A DNA stretch of 64,000 bases. Origin: Clostridia bacterium. Its GTDB lineage: Bacteria > Bacillota > Clostridia > Oscillospirales > Acutalibacteraceae. The stretch spans positions 1 to 64,000 of the forward strand of contig JAFTCX010000021.1 in the NCBI GenBank assembly GCA_017454485.1. Reading direction: 5' to 3'. Of the stretch, positions 17,247 to 26,843 are shown piece after piece. How positions within the stretch are numbered: position 1 is the first letter of the stretch; every line of letters begins with the position of its first letter. The notes beneath the pieces are model-generated. The model was not told where the DNA came from and made no database searches. It saw only the letters and a program-made list of their open reading frames with translations. A program made the translations under genes and the position numbers.

Positions 17247-17603
17247 TTGAAAGAAATCGAGCTTGCAAACGAGATTGTTAAAGTGCTTGATAAGAAAAAA
17301 GCGATCGATATCAAAATGATTCACATCACGGAATACTCCATCGTTGCGGATTATTTTATCATCGCCTCCGGTACTTCCAACACGCACGTCAAATCCCTTG
17401 CGGACGATGTGGAATACGAGATCGCTCAGATGGATGTCCGTCCCGATCATGTGGAAGGCCGCGCAACGGGATGGATCCTGCTAGATTACGGCAGCGTGAT
17501 TGTGCATCTGTTTACCGGCGAGAGCCGCGAATACTATAATTTGGAACGTCTGTGGTCGGACGCGCAGCAGATGGATCTTTCCGAAATCACAACGGAAGCA
17601 TAA
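17247..17603 (+). CDS. rsfS: Ribosomal silencing factor RsfS
   Basis: A 118-aa protein of the RsfS/Iojap family that binds L14 on the 50S subunit and blocks subunit joining in poor conditions. The family core DYFIIASGTSNTHVKSLAD and the ATGWILLDYGSVIVHLF stretch are present. It starts with TTG directly after the yqeK TAA, behind a GAAAGGA site. Confidence 0.96.
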   Translation: MKEIELANEIVKVLDKKKAIDIKMIHITEYSIVADYFIIASGTSNTHVKSLADDVEYEIAQMDVRPDHVEGRATGWILLDYGSVIVHLFTGESREYYNLERLWSDAQQMDLSEITTEA

Positions 17604-17630
17604 CCGAGTTTAAAAATTGGAGTGAGAGCA

Positions 17631-20036
17631 TTGAATTACGATTTTAAAATGACTGAGAAAAAGTGGCAGGATCGCTGGGAAAAATCCGGCGTTTTCCACG
17701 CGGAAGATTTTTCCGACAAGCCGAAGTTTTACGCGCTTGTGGAGTTCCCGTATCCCTCCGGCGCCGGCATGCATGTCGGTCACATCAAGGCATATTCCGG
17801 TCTGGAAGTGGTTTCCAGAAAGCGCCGTATGCAGGGCTACAACGTCCTGTTCCCGATCGGCTTTGACGCTTACGGTCTGCCGACGGAAAACTACGCGATC
17901 AAAACCGGCATTCATCCGCGTCAGGTGACCGATCAGAACATTGAAAAGTTTTCCAGCCAGCTCAAGCGTGTCGGTTTTTCGTTTGACTGGAATCGTGTCA
18001 TCGATACAACCGATATCCACTATTATAAATGGACGCAGTGGATCTTTTTGAAGATGTTCGAGCACGGACTCGCGTTCCGTGATAAAACGCTTGTCAACTA
18101 CTGCCCGTCCTGCAAGGTTGTGCTTTCCAACGAGGATTCCCAGGGCGGAAAATGCGACATCTGTCACAGTGACATCGTGCAAAAGAGCAAAGACGTTTGG
18201 TATCTTCGCATCACGGAATACGCCGACAAGCTCCTGGAAGGCCTCGATCATGTGGATTACCTGCCGAATGTGCGTCTGCAGCAGGAAAACTGGATCGGAA
18301 AATCCACCGGCGCTTTTGTCAATTTCACGGTCAAGGATACTGACGAAACGCTGCGCATCTATACGACCCGGCCCGATACGCTGTTTGGCGTGACGTTTAT
18401 GGTTATGGCGCCGGAGCATCCGATGCTTGACAAATATCAGTCGCAGATCAAGAACTTTGACGCTGTTTTGAATTACCGCGCAGAGTGCGCGAAAAAGACC
18501 GAGTTTGAGCGCACGCAGCTTGTGAAGGATAAGACCGGTGTGCGTCTGGACGGTTTTTGCGCAATCAATCCCGTCAACGGAAAAGAGATCCCGATCTTCA
18601 TCTCTGACTATGTCATGATGGGCTACGGCACCGGCGCGATCATGGCGGTGCCTGCGCACGATCAGCGCGACTACGATTTTGCAAAAGAATTCGGCATCGA
18701 CATCATCGAGGTCATCAAGGGCGGCGACATCTCCAAGGAAGCTTATACCGGCGACGGCGAGATGGTCAATTCCGATTTCCTTAACGGTTATACCAATAAA
18801 AAGGACTCCATCGCGCGGATGCTTGAATTCCTGTCGGAAAAAGGCATCGGCGAAAAGGGCGTTCAATATAAGATGAAAGACTGGGCATTCAACCGTCAGC
18901 GCTACTGGGGTGAACCGATCCCCATTGTGCATTGCCCGAAGTGCGGCATGGTCGCTGTGCCGTATGACGAGCTTCCGCTCAAGCTCCCCGATGTGAAAAA
19001 CTTTGAACCCGGCTCCGACGGTGAAAGTCCGCTGGCAAAGATCGATTCCTTTGTCAACTGTAAGTGCCCGAAGTGCGGCGGCGACGCTAAGCGCGAAACC
19101 GATACCATGCCGCAGTGGGCTGGTTCATCGTGGTATTTCCTGCGTTATATCGATCCGCACAACGACGAACATTTTGCCGATATGGATAAGCTGAAATACT
19201 GGGGTATGGTCGACTGGTACAACGGCGGCATGGAGCATGTGACACGACACATGATCTATTCCCGTTTCTGGCATCGTTTTCTGTATGATATCGGCGAAGT
19301 GCCGTTCCCGGAGCCGTATGCCAAGCGCACAGCGCAGGGTCTGATCCTCGGCCCCGACGGCGACAAGATGTCGAAATCCAAGGGCAATGTTGTTGACCCG
19401 AATGATGTTGTCGACGTATATGGCGCTGACGTTCTGCGCACCTATGTGCTGTTCATGGGCGACTATGAAAAGGCATCTCCGTGGTCGGAAAGCTCTGTGC
19501 GCGGCTGCAAGCGTTTCATTGACCGCACATGGAACCTGCAAACGATCATGACGCCGGAAGAGGGCTATTCCGCAAAACTGGAAACATCGTTCCACAAGGC
19601 GATCAAAAAGGTTTCCGAAGACACGGAATCGCTGAAATACAACACTGCAATCGCAACGCTCATGGCGCTGCTCAACGAGATCTATGACGCCGGTTCGATC
19701 ACGAAGGGCGAGCTGAAAACCTTCATTTCGCTCCTCAACCCGATCGCACCCCATGTGACGGAAGAGCTAAACGAGGTCATCGGCGGAAAACAGATGCTTG
19801 CCGTTTCACCCTGGCCGACTTATGACGAAGCGAAATGCGTGGATAACGAGATCGAGATCGCGGTGCAGGTCAGCGGCAAGATCAAGGCGCGTCTGATGAT
19901 TCCGGCCGATGCCGACAGTGACGCTGCCATCGCCGCCGCTAAGAGCAACGCTAGCGTTGCCGCCGCGCTGGAAGGAAAGCAGATCGTCAAAGAGCTTTAT
20001 GTCAAAGGAAGACTTGTGAACATTGTTGCGAAATAA
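17631..20036 (+). CDS. leuS: Leucyl-tRNA synthetase
   Basis: A class I synthetase of 801 aa charging tRNA-Leu. The HIGH-type motif HVGH is at residues 48-51, the editing domain (TTRPDTLFGVTF) follows, and KMSKSKGN lies near residue 578. The frame extends back to GTG 17622, but that GTG is part of the ribosome site GGAGTGAG; TTG 17631 is the more likely start. leuS after rsfS is a common clostridial order. Confidence 0.98.
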   Translation: MNYDFKMTEKKWQDRWEKSGVFHAEDFSDKPKFYALVEFPYPSGAGMHVGHIKAYSGLEVVSRKRRMQGYNVLFPIGFDAYGLPTENYAIKTGIHPRQVTDQNIEKFSSQLKRVGFSFDWNRVIDTTDIHYYKWTQWIFLKMFEHGLAFRDKTLVNYCPSCKVVLSNEDSQGGKCDICHSDIVQKSKDVWYLRITEYADKLLEGLDHVDYLPNVRLQQENWIGKSTGAFVNFTVKDTDETLRIYTTRPDTLFGVTFMVMAPEHPMLDKYQSQIKNFDAVLNYRAECAKKTEFERTQLVKDKTGVRLDGFCAINPVNGKEIPIFISDYVMMGYGTGAIMAVPAHDQRDYDFAKEFGIDIIEVIKGGDISKEAYTGDGEMVNSDFLNGYTNKKDSIARMLEFLSEKGIGEKGVQYKMKDWAFNRQRYWGEPIPIVHCPKCGMVAVPYDELPLKLPDVKNFEPGSDGESPLAKIDSFVNCKCPKCGGDAKRETDTMPQWAGSSWYFLRYIDPHNDEHFADMDKLKYWGMVDWYNGGMEHVTRHMIYSRFWHRFLYDIGEVPFPEPYAKRTAQGLILGPDGDKMSKSKGNVVDPNDVVDVYGADVLRTYVLFMGDYEKASPWSESSVRGCKRFIDRTWNLQTIMTPEEGYSAKLETSFHKAIKKVSEDTESLKYNTAIATLMALLNEIYDAGSITKGELKTFISLLNPIAPHVTEELNEVIGGKQMLAVSPWPTYDEAKCVDNEIEIAVQVSGKIKARLMIPADADSDAAIAAAKSNASVAAALEGKQIVKELYVKGRLVNIVAK

Positions 20037-20085
20037 ATATTAATAATTTCAGCACGAAAAGAACGTAATTTTTGCAATTTTTCTC

Positions 20086-20114
20086 TTGACAAGCACATGT
20101 GATTCATGTATAAT
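20086..20114 (+). promoter_or_regulatory. Promoter of rpsU
   Basis: Perfect TTGACA (20086-20091), a 17-base spacer and perfect TATAAT (20109-20114). It is the strongest-looking promoter in the window, fitting a ribosomal protein gene. Confidence 0.95.
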
Positions 20115-20174
20115 ATACATTGCATCCTATGTGGAAATATACCCCTGCTAACAGGCGGAGGGAGGGAATTATAG

Positions 20175-20351
20175 ATGAGTCAGGTAAAAGTGAAAGAAAA
20201 CGAATCTCTGGACAGTGCCCTGAGACGTTTTAAGAGACAGACTTCCCGTGACGGTATCATTCAGGAGGTTCGTAAAAGAGAACATTACGAAAAGCCTTCC
20301 GTTGCAAGAAAAAAGAAGTCTGAGGCCGCTCGTAAGCGCAAGTTTAAGTGA
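20175..20351 (+). CDS. rpsU: 30S ribosomal protein S21
   Basis: A 58-aa basic protein: [20 protein letters not shown] at the start and a C-terminus rich in Lys and Arg ([13 protein letters not shown]). This is the length and pattern of bacterial S21, which sits near the 3' end of 16S rRNA and helps initiation. A GGAGGGAGGG site lies upstream. It has its own promoter and terminator, so it is a single-gene transcript. Confidence 0.97.
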   Translation: MSQVKVKENESLDSALRRFKRQTSRDGIIQEVRKREHYEKPSVARKKKSEAARKRKFK

Positions 20352-20361
20352 GAATACTAAG

Positions 20362-20391
20362 GGAGCTGTCTTAGGACGGCTCCTTTCTTTT
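20362..20391 (+). terminator. Terminator of rpsU
   Basis: A 9-bp stem GGAGCTGTC (20362-20370) with GACGGCTCC (20375-20383), one G-T pair and a TTAG loop, followed by TTTCTTTT. It starts 10 bases after the rpsU stop. Confidence 0.9.
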
Positions 20392-20410
20392 GAGGAGTCC
20401 TGCATTTTTT

Positions 20411-21472
20411 ATGTCTATTCAAGCATTGAAAGAGTCGATGAAAGAGCTGAAAGGTGTTTCATTGATTCTCAGTGAAGAAAACATCCTTTATTTTACCGGC
20501 TTTTTTTCCACAAACGGCGTTTTGCTGGTGACAGGGGAGACCGCGTTGTTTTATACCGACGGTCGTTATATTGAGGCGGCACAAAACCGAATCACATCCT
20601 GCGATGATGTGCTGCTTTTAAAAACCTTTGATGAATCCGTTTTACCGACACTGAAAACATTCAACTTTGAGAATATTTATGTAGAGGATGAGCGTCTGAG
20701 CTACGCGCGAGTTGAAAAGCTCAAAAAAGTGCTCCCTGCGCCTTTGCAAACCGGCGTTCTTGACGAGATCATCCGGAAGATTAGAAAAGTCAAAATTGAG
20801 GAGCAGACAGATAAGATCATTGCGGCACAGCGCATTGCGGAACAGGCGCTGGAAGTGATCAAACCGCAAATCGTTGTCGGCGCAGTGGAACGTGAGCTTG
20901 CGTTGGAGCTGGATTATTCCATGCTGCGCCTCGGAGCGCAGGCGCTTTCGTTTGAAACGATTTTTGTTTCCGGTGCAAATTCATCCATGCCGCACGGTGT
21001 TCCGACCGATAAAAAGATCGAGTACGGTGATTTCGTCACGATTGACTTCGGCGCCGTTGTGGACGGTTATCACAGCGATATGACCCGCACCTTTGCGGTT
21101 GGAACTGTGAGCAACAAACAGAAAGATGTCTATGAAACTGTTTTGCGCGCACAGCTCAATGCCATTGAAGCGATTCTTCCGGGAAAACGCTGCAGCGATA
21201 TGGACAAAATCGCGCGTGACGTGATCGCTCAGCGCGGTTACGGCGAATTTTTCAACCATTCGCTCGGTCACGGCGTCGGGGTCGAAATCCATGAACCGCC
21301 ATATCTTTCCGCAAAAAGCGAGGAAACGCTGGAAGTCGGCAATGTCGTCACAGTGGAACCCGGCATTTATTTGCCCGGTGAATTCGGCGTGCGCATTGAA
21401 GACATGGGTTTGGTCACGGAAAACGGATACAGGAACTTTACAAAAGCGCCGAAAGCGCTTGAAATACTGTAA
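20411..21472 (+). CDS. M24-family aminopeptidase (Xaa-Pro type)
   Basis: A 353-aa metallopeptidase with a creatinase-like N-terminal domain (ILYFTGFFSTNG, FYTDGRY) and the pita-bread catalytic domain. The five metal ligands can be seen: DFGAVVDGYHSDMTRTF (two Asp), HSLGHGVGVEIHE (His), TVEPGIY (Glu) and VRIEDM (Glu). The family removes N-terminal residues before proline. The ATG at 20411 lies 13 bases after AGGAG, a little far. An in-frame TTG further up overlaps the rpsU terminator and is less likely. Confidence 0.92.
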   Translation: MSIQALKESMKELKGVSLILSEENILYFTGFFSTNGVLLVTGETALFYTDGRYIEAAQNRITSCDDVLLLKTFDESVLPTLKTFNFENIYVEDERLSYARVEKLKKVLPAPLQTGVLDEIIRKIRKVKIEEQTDKIIAAQRIAEQALEVIKPQIVVGAVERELALELDYSMLRLGAQALSFETIFVSGANSSMPHGVPTDKKIEYGDFVTIDFGAVVDGYHSDMTRTFAVGTVSNKQKDVYETVLRAQLNAIEAILPGKRCSDMDKIARDVIAQRGYGEFFNHSLGHGVGVEIHEPPYLSAKSEETLEVGNVVTVEPGIYLPGEFGVRIEDMGLVTENGYRNFTKAPKALEIL

Positions 21473-21489
21473 GCAAAGGAGAAAGCGGC

Positions 21490-22743
21490 GTGGAATTGCA
21501 TGAAAATAAAACGCAGGCGGAGCAGGCACTGCTGGTCAGCGTTGATACCGGCGAATTCGACGCCGAACTTTCCATTGATGAATTAGAAGAGCTTGCGCAC
21601 ACGGCGGGGGCCGAGGTGGTCGGAAAGATCATTCAAAAGCGTCCCCATGCCGAAGCAGCAACCTTTGTCGGTTACGGCAAGCTCGCGGAGATCATCATGT
21701 TTTGCGAAAATATGCATGTTGATCTGCTGATTTTTGACAGTGAGCTGACGCCTTCGCAGCAGCGCAACCTTGAAAAGCTGACGAAGGTGCGCGTGATTGA
21801 CCGCACGATGCTGATTCTCGACATCTTCGCCGCGCGGGCCCGTTCCAGTGAAGGAAAGCTGCAAGTGGAGCTTGCGCAGCTCAAATATTCCCTGCCGCGT
21901 CTTGCCGGGCAAGGGCAGGCGCTTTCCCGTCTTGGCGGCGGCATCGGCACCAGAGGACCCGGCGAAACGAAGCTGGAAAGCGATAAACGCCATATCCGCC
22001 GCCGGATCCAAAAGCTGGAGGAAGAGCTTCGGCAGATGGAAAAACGCCGCTCTCTGCAGCGAAAGCGGCGAAAAAAAGACGGCGTGACCTCCATTGCGAT
22101 CGTCGGCTATACGAATGCCGGCAAATCCACGCTGATGAACACCCTGACCGATGCAGGCGTGCTCGCGGAGAATAAGCTTTTTGCAACGCTTGATCCCACA
22201 GCGCGCGCTTTGAAGCTGCCCGACGGACGTGACGTGATGCTGATTGACACAGTCGGCCTGATCCGCCGTTTGCCGCATAAGCTTGTGGAAGCGTTCAAAT
22301 CCACGTTGGAAGCCGCTGCGGAAGCCACGCTGATCCTCAATGTCTGCGACGCGTCAGATGAAAACTGCAGCGAACATCTGGAAGTGACAAAAGCGCTGCT
22401 GGATGAGCTCGGCTGCGCCAACACGCCCATCATTTCCGTGATGAATAAATGTGATCTTGTCGGTAATATTTATTCCATGCCGACCTTCGGCAACACTTGT
22501 TTGATCTCCGCACTGCAGAACAAGGGCATCGATCAACTGCTTGAAACGATCATGAAAATGCTGCCGCAGACGCGCCGCGAGGTGCGCTTGCTCATTCCGT
22601 ATCAATCCGGCGGTGAAGCTGCGTTTTTACGTGAAGAATGTACCGTGCTTGAAGAAGACTACCGTGAAGACGGCGTTTATTTGCGTGCGATGATTGACAT
22701 TTCTTTACTCGACCGGTTTAAGGACCGGCTGATCACCGAGTGA
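21490..22743 (+). CDS. hflX: GTPase HflX
   Basis: A 417-aa ribosome-associated GTPase that splits stalled 70S ribosomes. It has an N-terminal nucleotide-binding domain, the glycine-rich QGQALSRLGGGIGTRGPGE linker and a helical arm. The G domain carries G1 GYTNAGKST near residue 206, DTVGLI and NKCDL. The start is GTG behind AAGGAG. The 3' end overlaps the convergent DUF4830 gene by 39 bases. Confidence 0.96.
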   Translation: MELHENKTQAEQALLVSVDTGEFDAELSIDELEELAHTAGAEVVGKIIQKRPHAEAATFVGYGKLAEIIMFCENMHVDLLIFDSELTPSQQRNLEKLTKVRVIDRTMLILDIFAARARSSEGKLQVELAQLKYSLPRLAGQGQALSRLGGGIGTRGPGETKLESDKRHIRRRIQKLEEELRQMEKRRSLQRKRRKKDGVTSIAIVGYTNAGKSTLMNTLTDAGVLAENKLFATLDPTARALKLPDGRDVMLIDTVGLIRRLPHKLVEAFKSTLEAAAEATLILNVCDASDENCSEHLEVTKALLDELGCANTPIISVMNKCDLVGNIYSMPTFGNTCLISALQNKGIDQLLETIMKMLPQTRREVRLLIPYQSGGEAAFLREECTVLEEDYREDGVYLRAMIDISLLDRFKDRLITE

Positions 22744-23235
22744 TTCGTCCGCTTCGAGCACATCGAGCGGCTGCATGAAGCCGTCAAGCGTGATGTTTGA
22801 GATATCGCCGCCGATGACGACGCCGTCAAACAGTAAAAGATTCGCCCGGATTGCATCGCTGTTTTCCTCATAACCCGGATAGTTCAGCACGCGGTAAGAC
22901 AGGCTTTGGACGGTTTTGCCGCAATACGCCGTAAGGTCAAAAGATTGCTGCTTTTGCAGCTCGTTATAGTGTTCATACACTTTGTCAAGCGGATCGGGAA
23001 TTGTCACTTCTTTGCTTTCCACCGGCGTTTCTTCCACTTCCCAGCCGAACTGCGAAAGAAAAGAAACACAGTCCTGTGCCGTTTGCGCGCGATAGCTGAT
23101 GCTGTTTTCTTCTTTTTCCGGCAAAGGATTTCCTCTTCCGATAAAGTAAAGCACAGCAATCACAACAAAAAGGATGATGGCAAATACAGCAATCGCCGCT
23201 TTTAATTTGGATGATTTTACTGATACGATAAACAT
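22705..23235 (-). CDS. Membrane-anchored DUF4830-type protein
   Basis: A 176-aa protein with one N-terminal membrane segment (residues about 11-31) followed by a soluble extracytoplasmic part. The core (AQDCVSFLSQFGWEVEE...VTIPDP) looks like the DUF4830 family of clostridial proteins, whose function is unknown. The C-terminus forms a compact domain (CGKTVQSLSYRVLNYPGY). It starts at ATG 23235, or GTG 23241 just upstream. It converges on hflX with overlapping 3' ends and diverges from the amylase gene. Confidence 0.72.
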   Translation of the reverse strand: MFIVSVKSSKLKAAIAVFAIILFVVIAVLYFIGRGNPLPEKEENSISYRAQTAQDCVSFLSQFGWEVEETPVESKEVTIPDPLDKVYEHYNELQKQQSFDLTAYCGKTVQSLSYRVLNYPGYEENSDAIRANLLLFDGVVIGGDISNITLDGFMQPLDVLEADESLGDQPVLKPVE

Positions 23236-23326
23236 AATCACAAGCCCTTCCGAACAATCATAAGATACTTATATCTATGCGTCTGTGCTTTCAAACATAC
23301 ATGACGCGCAGCAAAGGATGCTTTCC

Positions 23327-25195
23327 ATGGACTATATCCCGTTCAATTCCAGAAATGCCGTTTTCAAATCGCCGTTTTCTGCGGTGCGTGAAGGTGACAC
23401 TGTTACGTTTCAAATCATACTTCCGCGTTCTCTGCAGTGCAGCGGCGTTCGTTTTGTTATCCACAGGGATTCTCAAACAGAATCGTATTATTCCATGCGC
23501 TGGTACGCGATGGAGGGCTTTGACAACGAGTGGTGGCGGCTGGAGTTCAAGGCGCAGGAAAGCGGTCTTTATTTTTATCGGTTCGATTATGACACGCCGT
23601 TCGGCACAACGTCGATCCGGCAAAATTCCGGCGGCTTGGGGCTGCTTTCGGGCGGAAAGCATGACTGGCAGCTCACGGTGTATGATCGAGCGTTCACGTC
23701 TGTTGACTGGCTCAAAGGGGGGCTGATCTATCAGGTGTTTCCCGACCGGTTTGCAAAATCAAACCAACCGAAAAAGAACGTGCCCTCCGATCGCGTTCTG
23801 CGAGATGACTGGGGCGGTGAACCGCTCTGGCGGCCGACAGCCGAAGGAAAAGTGCTCAACAACGATTATTTCGGCGGTGATCTTGCCGGCATTGCGCAAA
23901 AGCTGCCCTATCTGTCGTCGCTCGGTGTGACCTGCCTTTATATCAACCCGATTTTTGAAGCGCACAGCAACCATCGCTATGACACTGCCGATTATGAAGT
24001 GATCGATCCGCTGCTCGGCACCGACGCCGATTTAAAAGCACTTTGTGAAAAGGCAAAGGACTTTGACATTTCTGTTATTTTGGACGGTGTGTTCAGTCAT
24101 ACGGGGGATGACAGCAAATATTTTAACAAATACGGCCGCTATCATTCTGTTGGTGCATATCAATCGAAAAACAGTCCGTATTATGACTGGTATAAATTCA
24201 AAAAGTGGCCGAACAAATATGAATCCTGGTGGGGGATCGACATCCTGCCGGAGGTGCAGGAGGAGCAGCCTTCCTTTATTGCATATATAACAGGAAAAGA
24301 CGGAATTGCACGGCGCTGGCTGCGCTGCGGTGTGCGCGGGTGGCGGCTCGACGTTGCGGATGAATTGCCCGATGAGTTTCTTGACGCATTCCGCACGGCG
24401 GTCAAAGCAGAAAAAAGCGATGCGCTCGTTCTCGGCGAAGTATGGGAGGATGCGTCCAACAAAACAAGCTACGGCAAACGCAGACGCTATTTGCAGGGCA
24501 AGCAGCTCGATTCCGTGATGAACTATCCGTTCGCCGATGCGATTCTTGATTTTGTGCGCAGCGGCATCGTGGAGGGCTTTTCCGATAAGATCTACACGAT
24601 CCTCGAAAACTATCCGAAATGTGTCATCGATACGCTGATGAATCACATCGGCACGCACGACACTATGCGCGCGATCACAGCTCTGGTCGGTGATGAATGT
24701 GAGTTTCACGACCGTGAATGGCAAAGCCGGCAAACGCTCAGCGATGAGCAGTACGCAAAGGGCGTAAAGCTGCTCAAACTTGCCGCGGTGATCCAATACA
24801 CACTGCCCGGTGTGCCGTCGCTGTATTACGGCGACGAAGCCGGTATGCAGGGCTACAAAGATCCGTTTAACCGCGTCTGTTATCCCTGGGGCAGTGAAAA
24901 TCGTGATTTGATCGCGTTTTATCAAAAGCTCGGACACATTCGCAAGACAAGCGACTGCCTGCGGGAAGGCTCATTTTTCACGCTCTCTGAAATGCTCTCC
25001 TGCCTTGCGTTTGAACGAGTCGGCGAACAAGACGCGCTGCTTGTGATCGTAAACCGGAACAGCCATCCGATCACCTACGATCTGCCGGAAAAATGGCAAT
25101 ATACAAAAAATCTGCTGAGTACTGCCGAAGTGACACACTGCGTGTTTGTGGACGCACTTGACGCGGTGATTTTGAAAAAGGAGAAGGAAGCATGA
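23327..25195 (+). CDS. GH13 alpha-amylase family enzyme (neopullulanase-like)
   Basis: A 622-aa glycoside hydrolase. An N-terminal beta-sandwich of about 120 residues (N-CBM34-like) precedes the TIM barrel. Conserved regions are DGVFSHTG (region I), RLDVADE with nucleophile Asp342, LGEVWED with acid/base Glu371, and NHIGTHD with Asp445. This set and the N-terminal domain fit cyclomaltodextrinase/neopullulanase-type enzymes acting on maltodextrins. No signal peptide is seen, so it should act in the cytoplasm. I chose ATG 23327 because AAAGGA precedes it; an upstream in-frame start adds 14 residues. The next gene overlaps the stop. Confidence 0.93.
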   Translation: MDYIPFNSRNAVFKSPFSAVREGDTVTFQIILPRSLQCSGVRFVIHRDSQTESYYSMRWYAMEGFDNEWWRLEFKAQESGLYFYRFDYDTPFGTTSIRQNSGGLGLLSGGKHDWQLTVYDRAFTSVDWLKGGLIYQVFPDRFAKSNQPKKNVPSDRVLRDDWGGEPLWRPTAEGKVLNNDYFGGDLAGIAQKLPYLSSLGVTCLYINPIFEAHSNHRYDTADYEVIDPLLGTDADLKALCEKAKDFDISVILDGVFSHTGDDSKYFNKYGRYHSVGAYQSKNSPYYDWYKFKKWPNKYESWWGIDILPEVQEEQPSFIAYITGKDGIARRWLRCGVRGWRLDVADELPDEFLDAFRTAVKAEKSDALVLGEVWEDASNKTSYGKRRRYLQGKQLDSVMNYPFADAILDFVRSGIVEGFSDKIYTILENYPKCVIDTLMNHIGTHDTMRAITALVGDECEFHDREWQSRQTLSDEQYAKGVKLLKLAAVIQYTLPGVPSLYYGDEAGMQGYKDPFNRVCYPWGSENRDLIAFYQKLGHIRKTSDCLREGSFFTLSEMLSCLAFERVGEQDALLVIVNRNSHPITYDLPEKWQYTKNLLSTAEVTHCVFVDALDAVILKKEKEA

Positions 25196-26124
25196 GCGCT
25201 TGGACCGAAGTGAAAATCTGCGTTGACGCAAAAGACGTTGACAAAGCAGGGGACATTGCAACCATGGTTGTACCCTACGGAATTTACATTGAAGATTACA
25301 GTGATCTTGAAGCACAGGCCTGGGAGGTTGCGCATATTGATCTGATCGATGAAGCGCTGCTGGCGAAGGACCGCAATCAGGCGTTTGTACATATTTACAT
25401 CTCCCCGGAGGAAAACCCGCTGGAGGCTGTTGCGTTTTTGCGTGAACGCTTGACGGCGGAGCATATCAAAAACGAGATCGTGACCGGCGAATGTCATAAG
25501 GAAGAATGGGAAAACAACTGGAAACAGTATTTCCACACGATGGAGATCGGCGACCGTCTTGTTATTAAGCCGAAGTGGGAGGATTATGACAATCCTTCCG
25601 GCAAGCGCGTGCTTTCCATCGAACCCGGACTCGCGTTCGGCTCCGGCACGCATGAAACGACGCGGCTGTGTCTGGAAACGCTTGAAAAGCATATCAGCGC
25701 GAACACGGAAGTGCTCGACATCGGCTGCGGCAGCGGTATCCTTTCCATCGCGTCGCTGCTTCTCGGCGCCAAGCGTGCAGTCGGCGTGGATATCGACGCG
25801 CTGGCAGTGAAGACCGCGCAGGAAAACGGAAAAGAAAACGGCTTCACTGCGCCGCAATACGAAGTGTTACAAGGCAATCTGACCGATAAAGTCAGCGGAA
25901 ACTTTGACGTTGTGGTTGCAAACATCGTGGCGGACGTGATCGTGATGTTTTGCAAACAGGTCGGCGCGTTCATGAAAGAGAACGCTGTGTTCATCACCAG
26001 CGGCATCATTGACACGCGCGAACAGGACGTGATTGACGCGTTCCGGGAAAACGGCTTTACGATCACAAAGCGCTGCACGGACAAAGGCTGGGTCTGCTTC
26101 ACCTGTGTGAGGGATGCGCAATGA
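25192..26124 (+). CDS. prmA: Ribosomal protein L11 methyltransferase
   Basis: 310 aa. It trimethylates lysines on L11 with S-adenosylmethionine. The N-terminal L11-recognition domain is followed by the methyltransferase fold with EPGLAFGSGTHETTRLCL and motif I VLDIGCGSGILSI near residue 175, then NIVADVI. It overlaps both neighbours by four bases (ATGA), so the amylase, prmA and the phosphatase are translated as a unit. Confidence 0.96.
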   Translation: MSAWTEVKICVDAKDVDKAGDIATMVVPYGIYIEDYSDLEAQAWEVAHIDLIDEALLAKDRNQAFVHIYISPEENPLEAVAFLRERLTAEHIKNEIVTGECHKEEWENNWKQYFHTMEIGDRLVIKPKWEDYDNPSGKRVLSIEPGLAFGSGTHETTRLCLETLEKHISANTEVLDIGCGSGILSIASLLLGAKRAVGVDIDALAVKTAQENGKENGFTAPQYEVLQGNLTDKVSGNFDVVVANIVADVIVMFCKQVGAFMKENAVFITSGIIDTREQDVIDAFRENGFTITKRCTDKGWVCFTCVRDAQ

Positions 26125-26837
26125 AGCTGTTGATCGTGCGCCACGGTGACCCGGATTACGCCCATGATGCGCTGACGAAAAAGGGAAAGCGGGAAGCAAA
26201 GCTGCTTTCGAAGCGGCTTTCCAAGCTGCAAAATGTCTCTTTTTACTGCTCTCCGCTCGGCAGAGCGCAGGACACAGCCTCCTATACACTGAAAAAGAAA
26301 AAATCGAGCGCCAAAACGCTCGACTGGCTCGAAGAATTCTGCGGTCGCATCACGCTGGACGGCAAAGAGCAAATCTGCTGGGATCGTCTGCCGTCCCAGT
26401 GGACGGAGCAACCGATTTATTATACCGATGAATGGTATCAAGGCGCACTTTTTGAATCCGGCAATGTCAAAGCGGAATATGACCGCGTCGCCGCCGGGCT
26501 GGATGCCCTGTTGGAAGCACACGGTTACCGCCACTGCGGAAATCATTTTGAAGCGGTTTTTCCGAACAGTGATACCGTTGTTCTGTTTTGTCATTTCGGT
26601 GTTGAATCCGTGATCCTCTCCCATCTTTTCGGTGTGTCGCCGATGATCTTTTGGCATAACACCTGTGCGTTGACCTCCTCCGTTACAACGCTGCTAACAG
26701 AGGAGCGCGAAAAGGGGATCGCTGTTTTTCGAATGAACGGCTTTTCAGATATTTCCCATCTGTATGCGGGGCATGAGCCGCCGTCATTTCAGGCGCGGTT
26801 TTGCGAGCTGTACAGCAACAAAGATGAACGTCACTGA
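26121..26837 (+). CDS. Histidine phosphatase family protein
   Basis: 238 aa. The N-terminal LLIVRHGDPDY holds the catalytic RHG histidine, YCSPLGRAQDTA the second arginine region, and LFCHFGVES the second histidine. The family (phosphoglycerate mutase-like) acts on many phosphate esters, and the substrate cannot be told from sequence. It is last in the run after prmA. Confidence 0.88.
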   Translation: MKLLIVRHGDPDYAHDALTKKGKREAKLLSKRLSKLQNVSFYCSPLGRAQDTASYTLKKKKSSAKTLDWLEEFCGRITLDGKEQICWDRLPSQWTEQPIYYTDEWYQGALFESGNVKAEYDRVAAGLDALLEAHGYRHCGNHFEAVFPNSDTVVLFCHFGVESVILSHLFGVSPMIFWHNTCALTSSVTTLLTEEREKGIAVFRMNGFSDISHLYAGHEPPSFQARFCELYSNKDERH

Positions 26838-26843
26838 GTGAAC

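Noticed and set aside
17610..18932. 440-codon open frame opposite leuS
   Set aside because: Antisense to the editing and catalytic parts of leucyl-tRNA synthetase, with no family motif.
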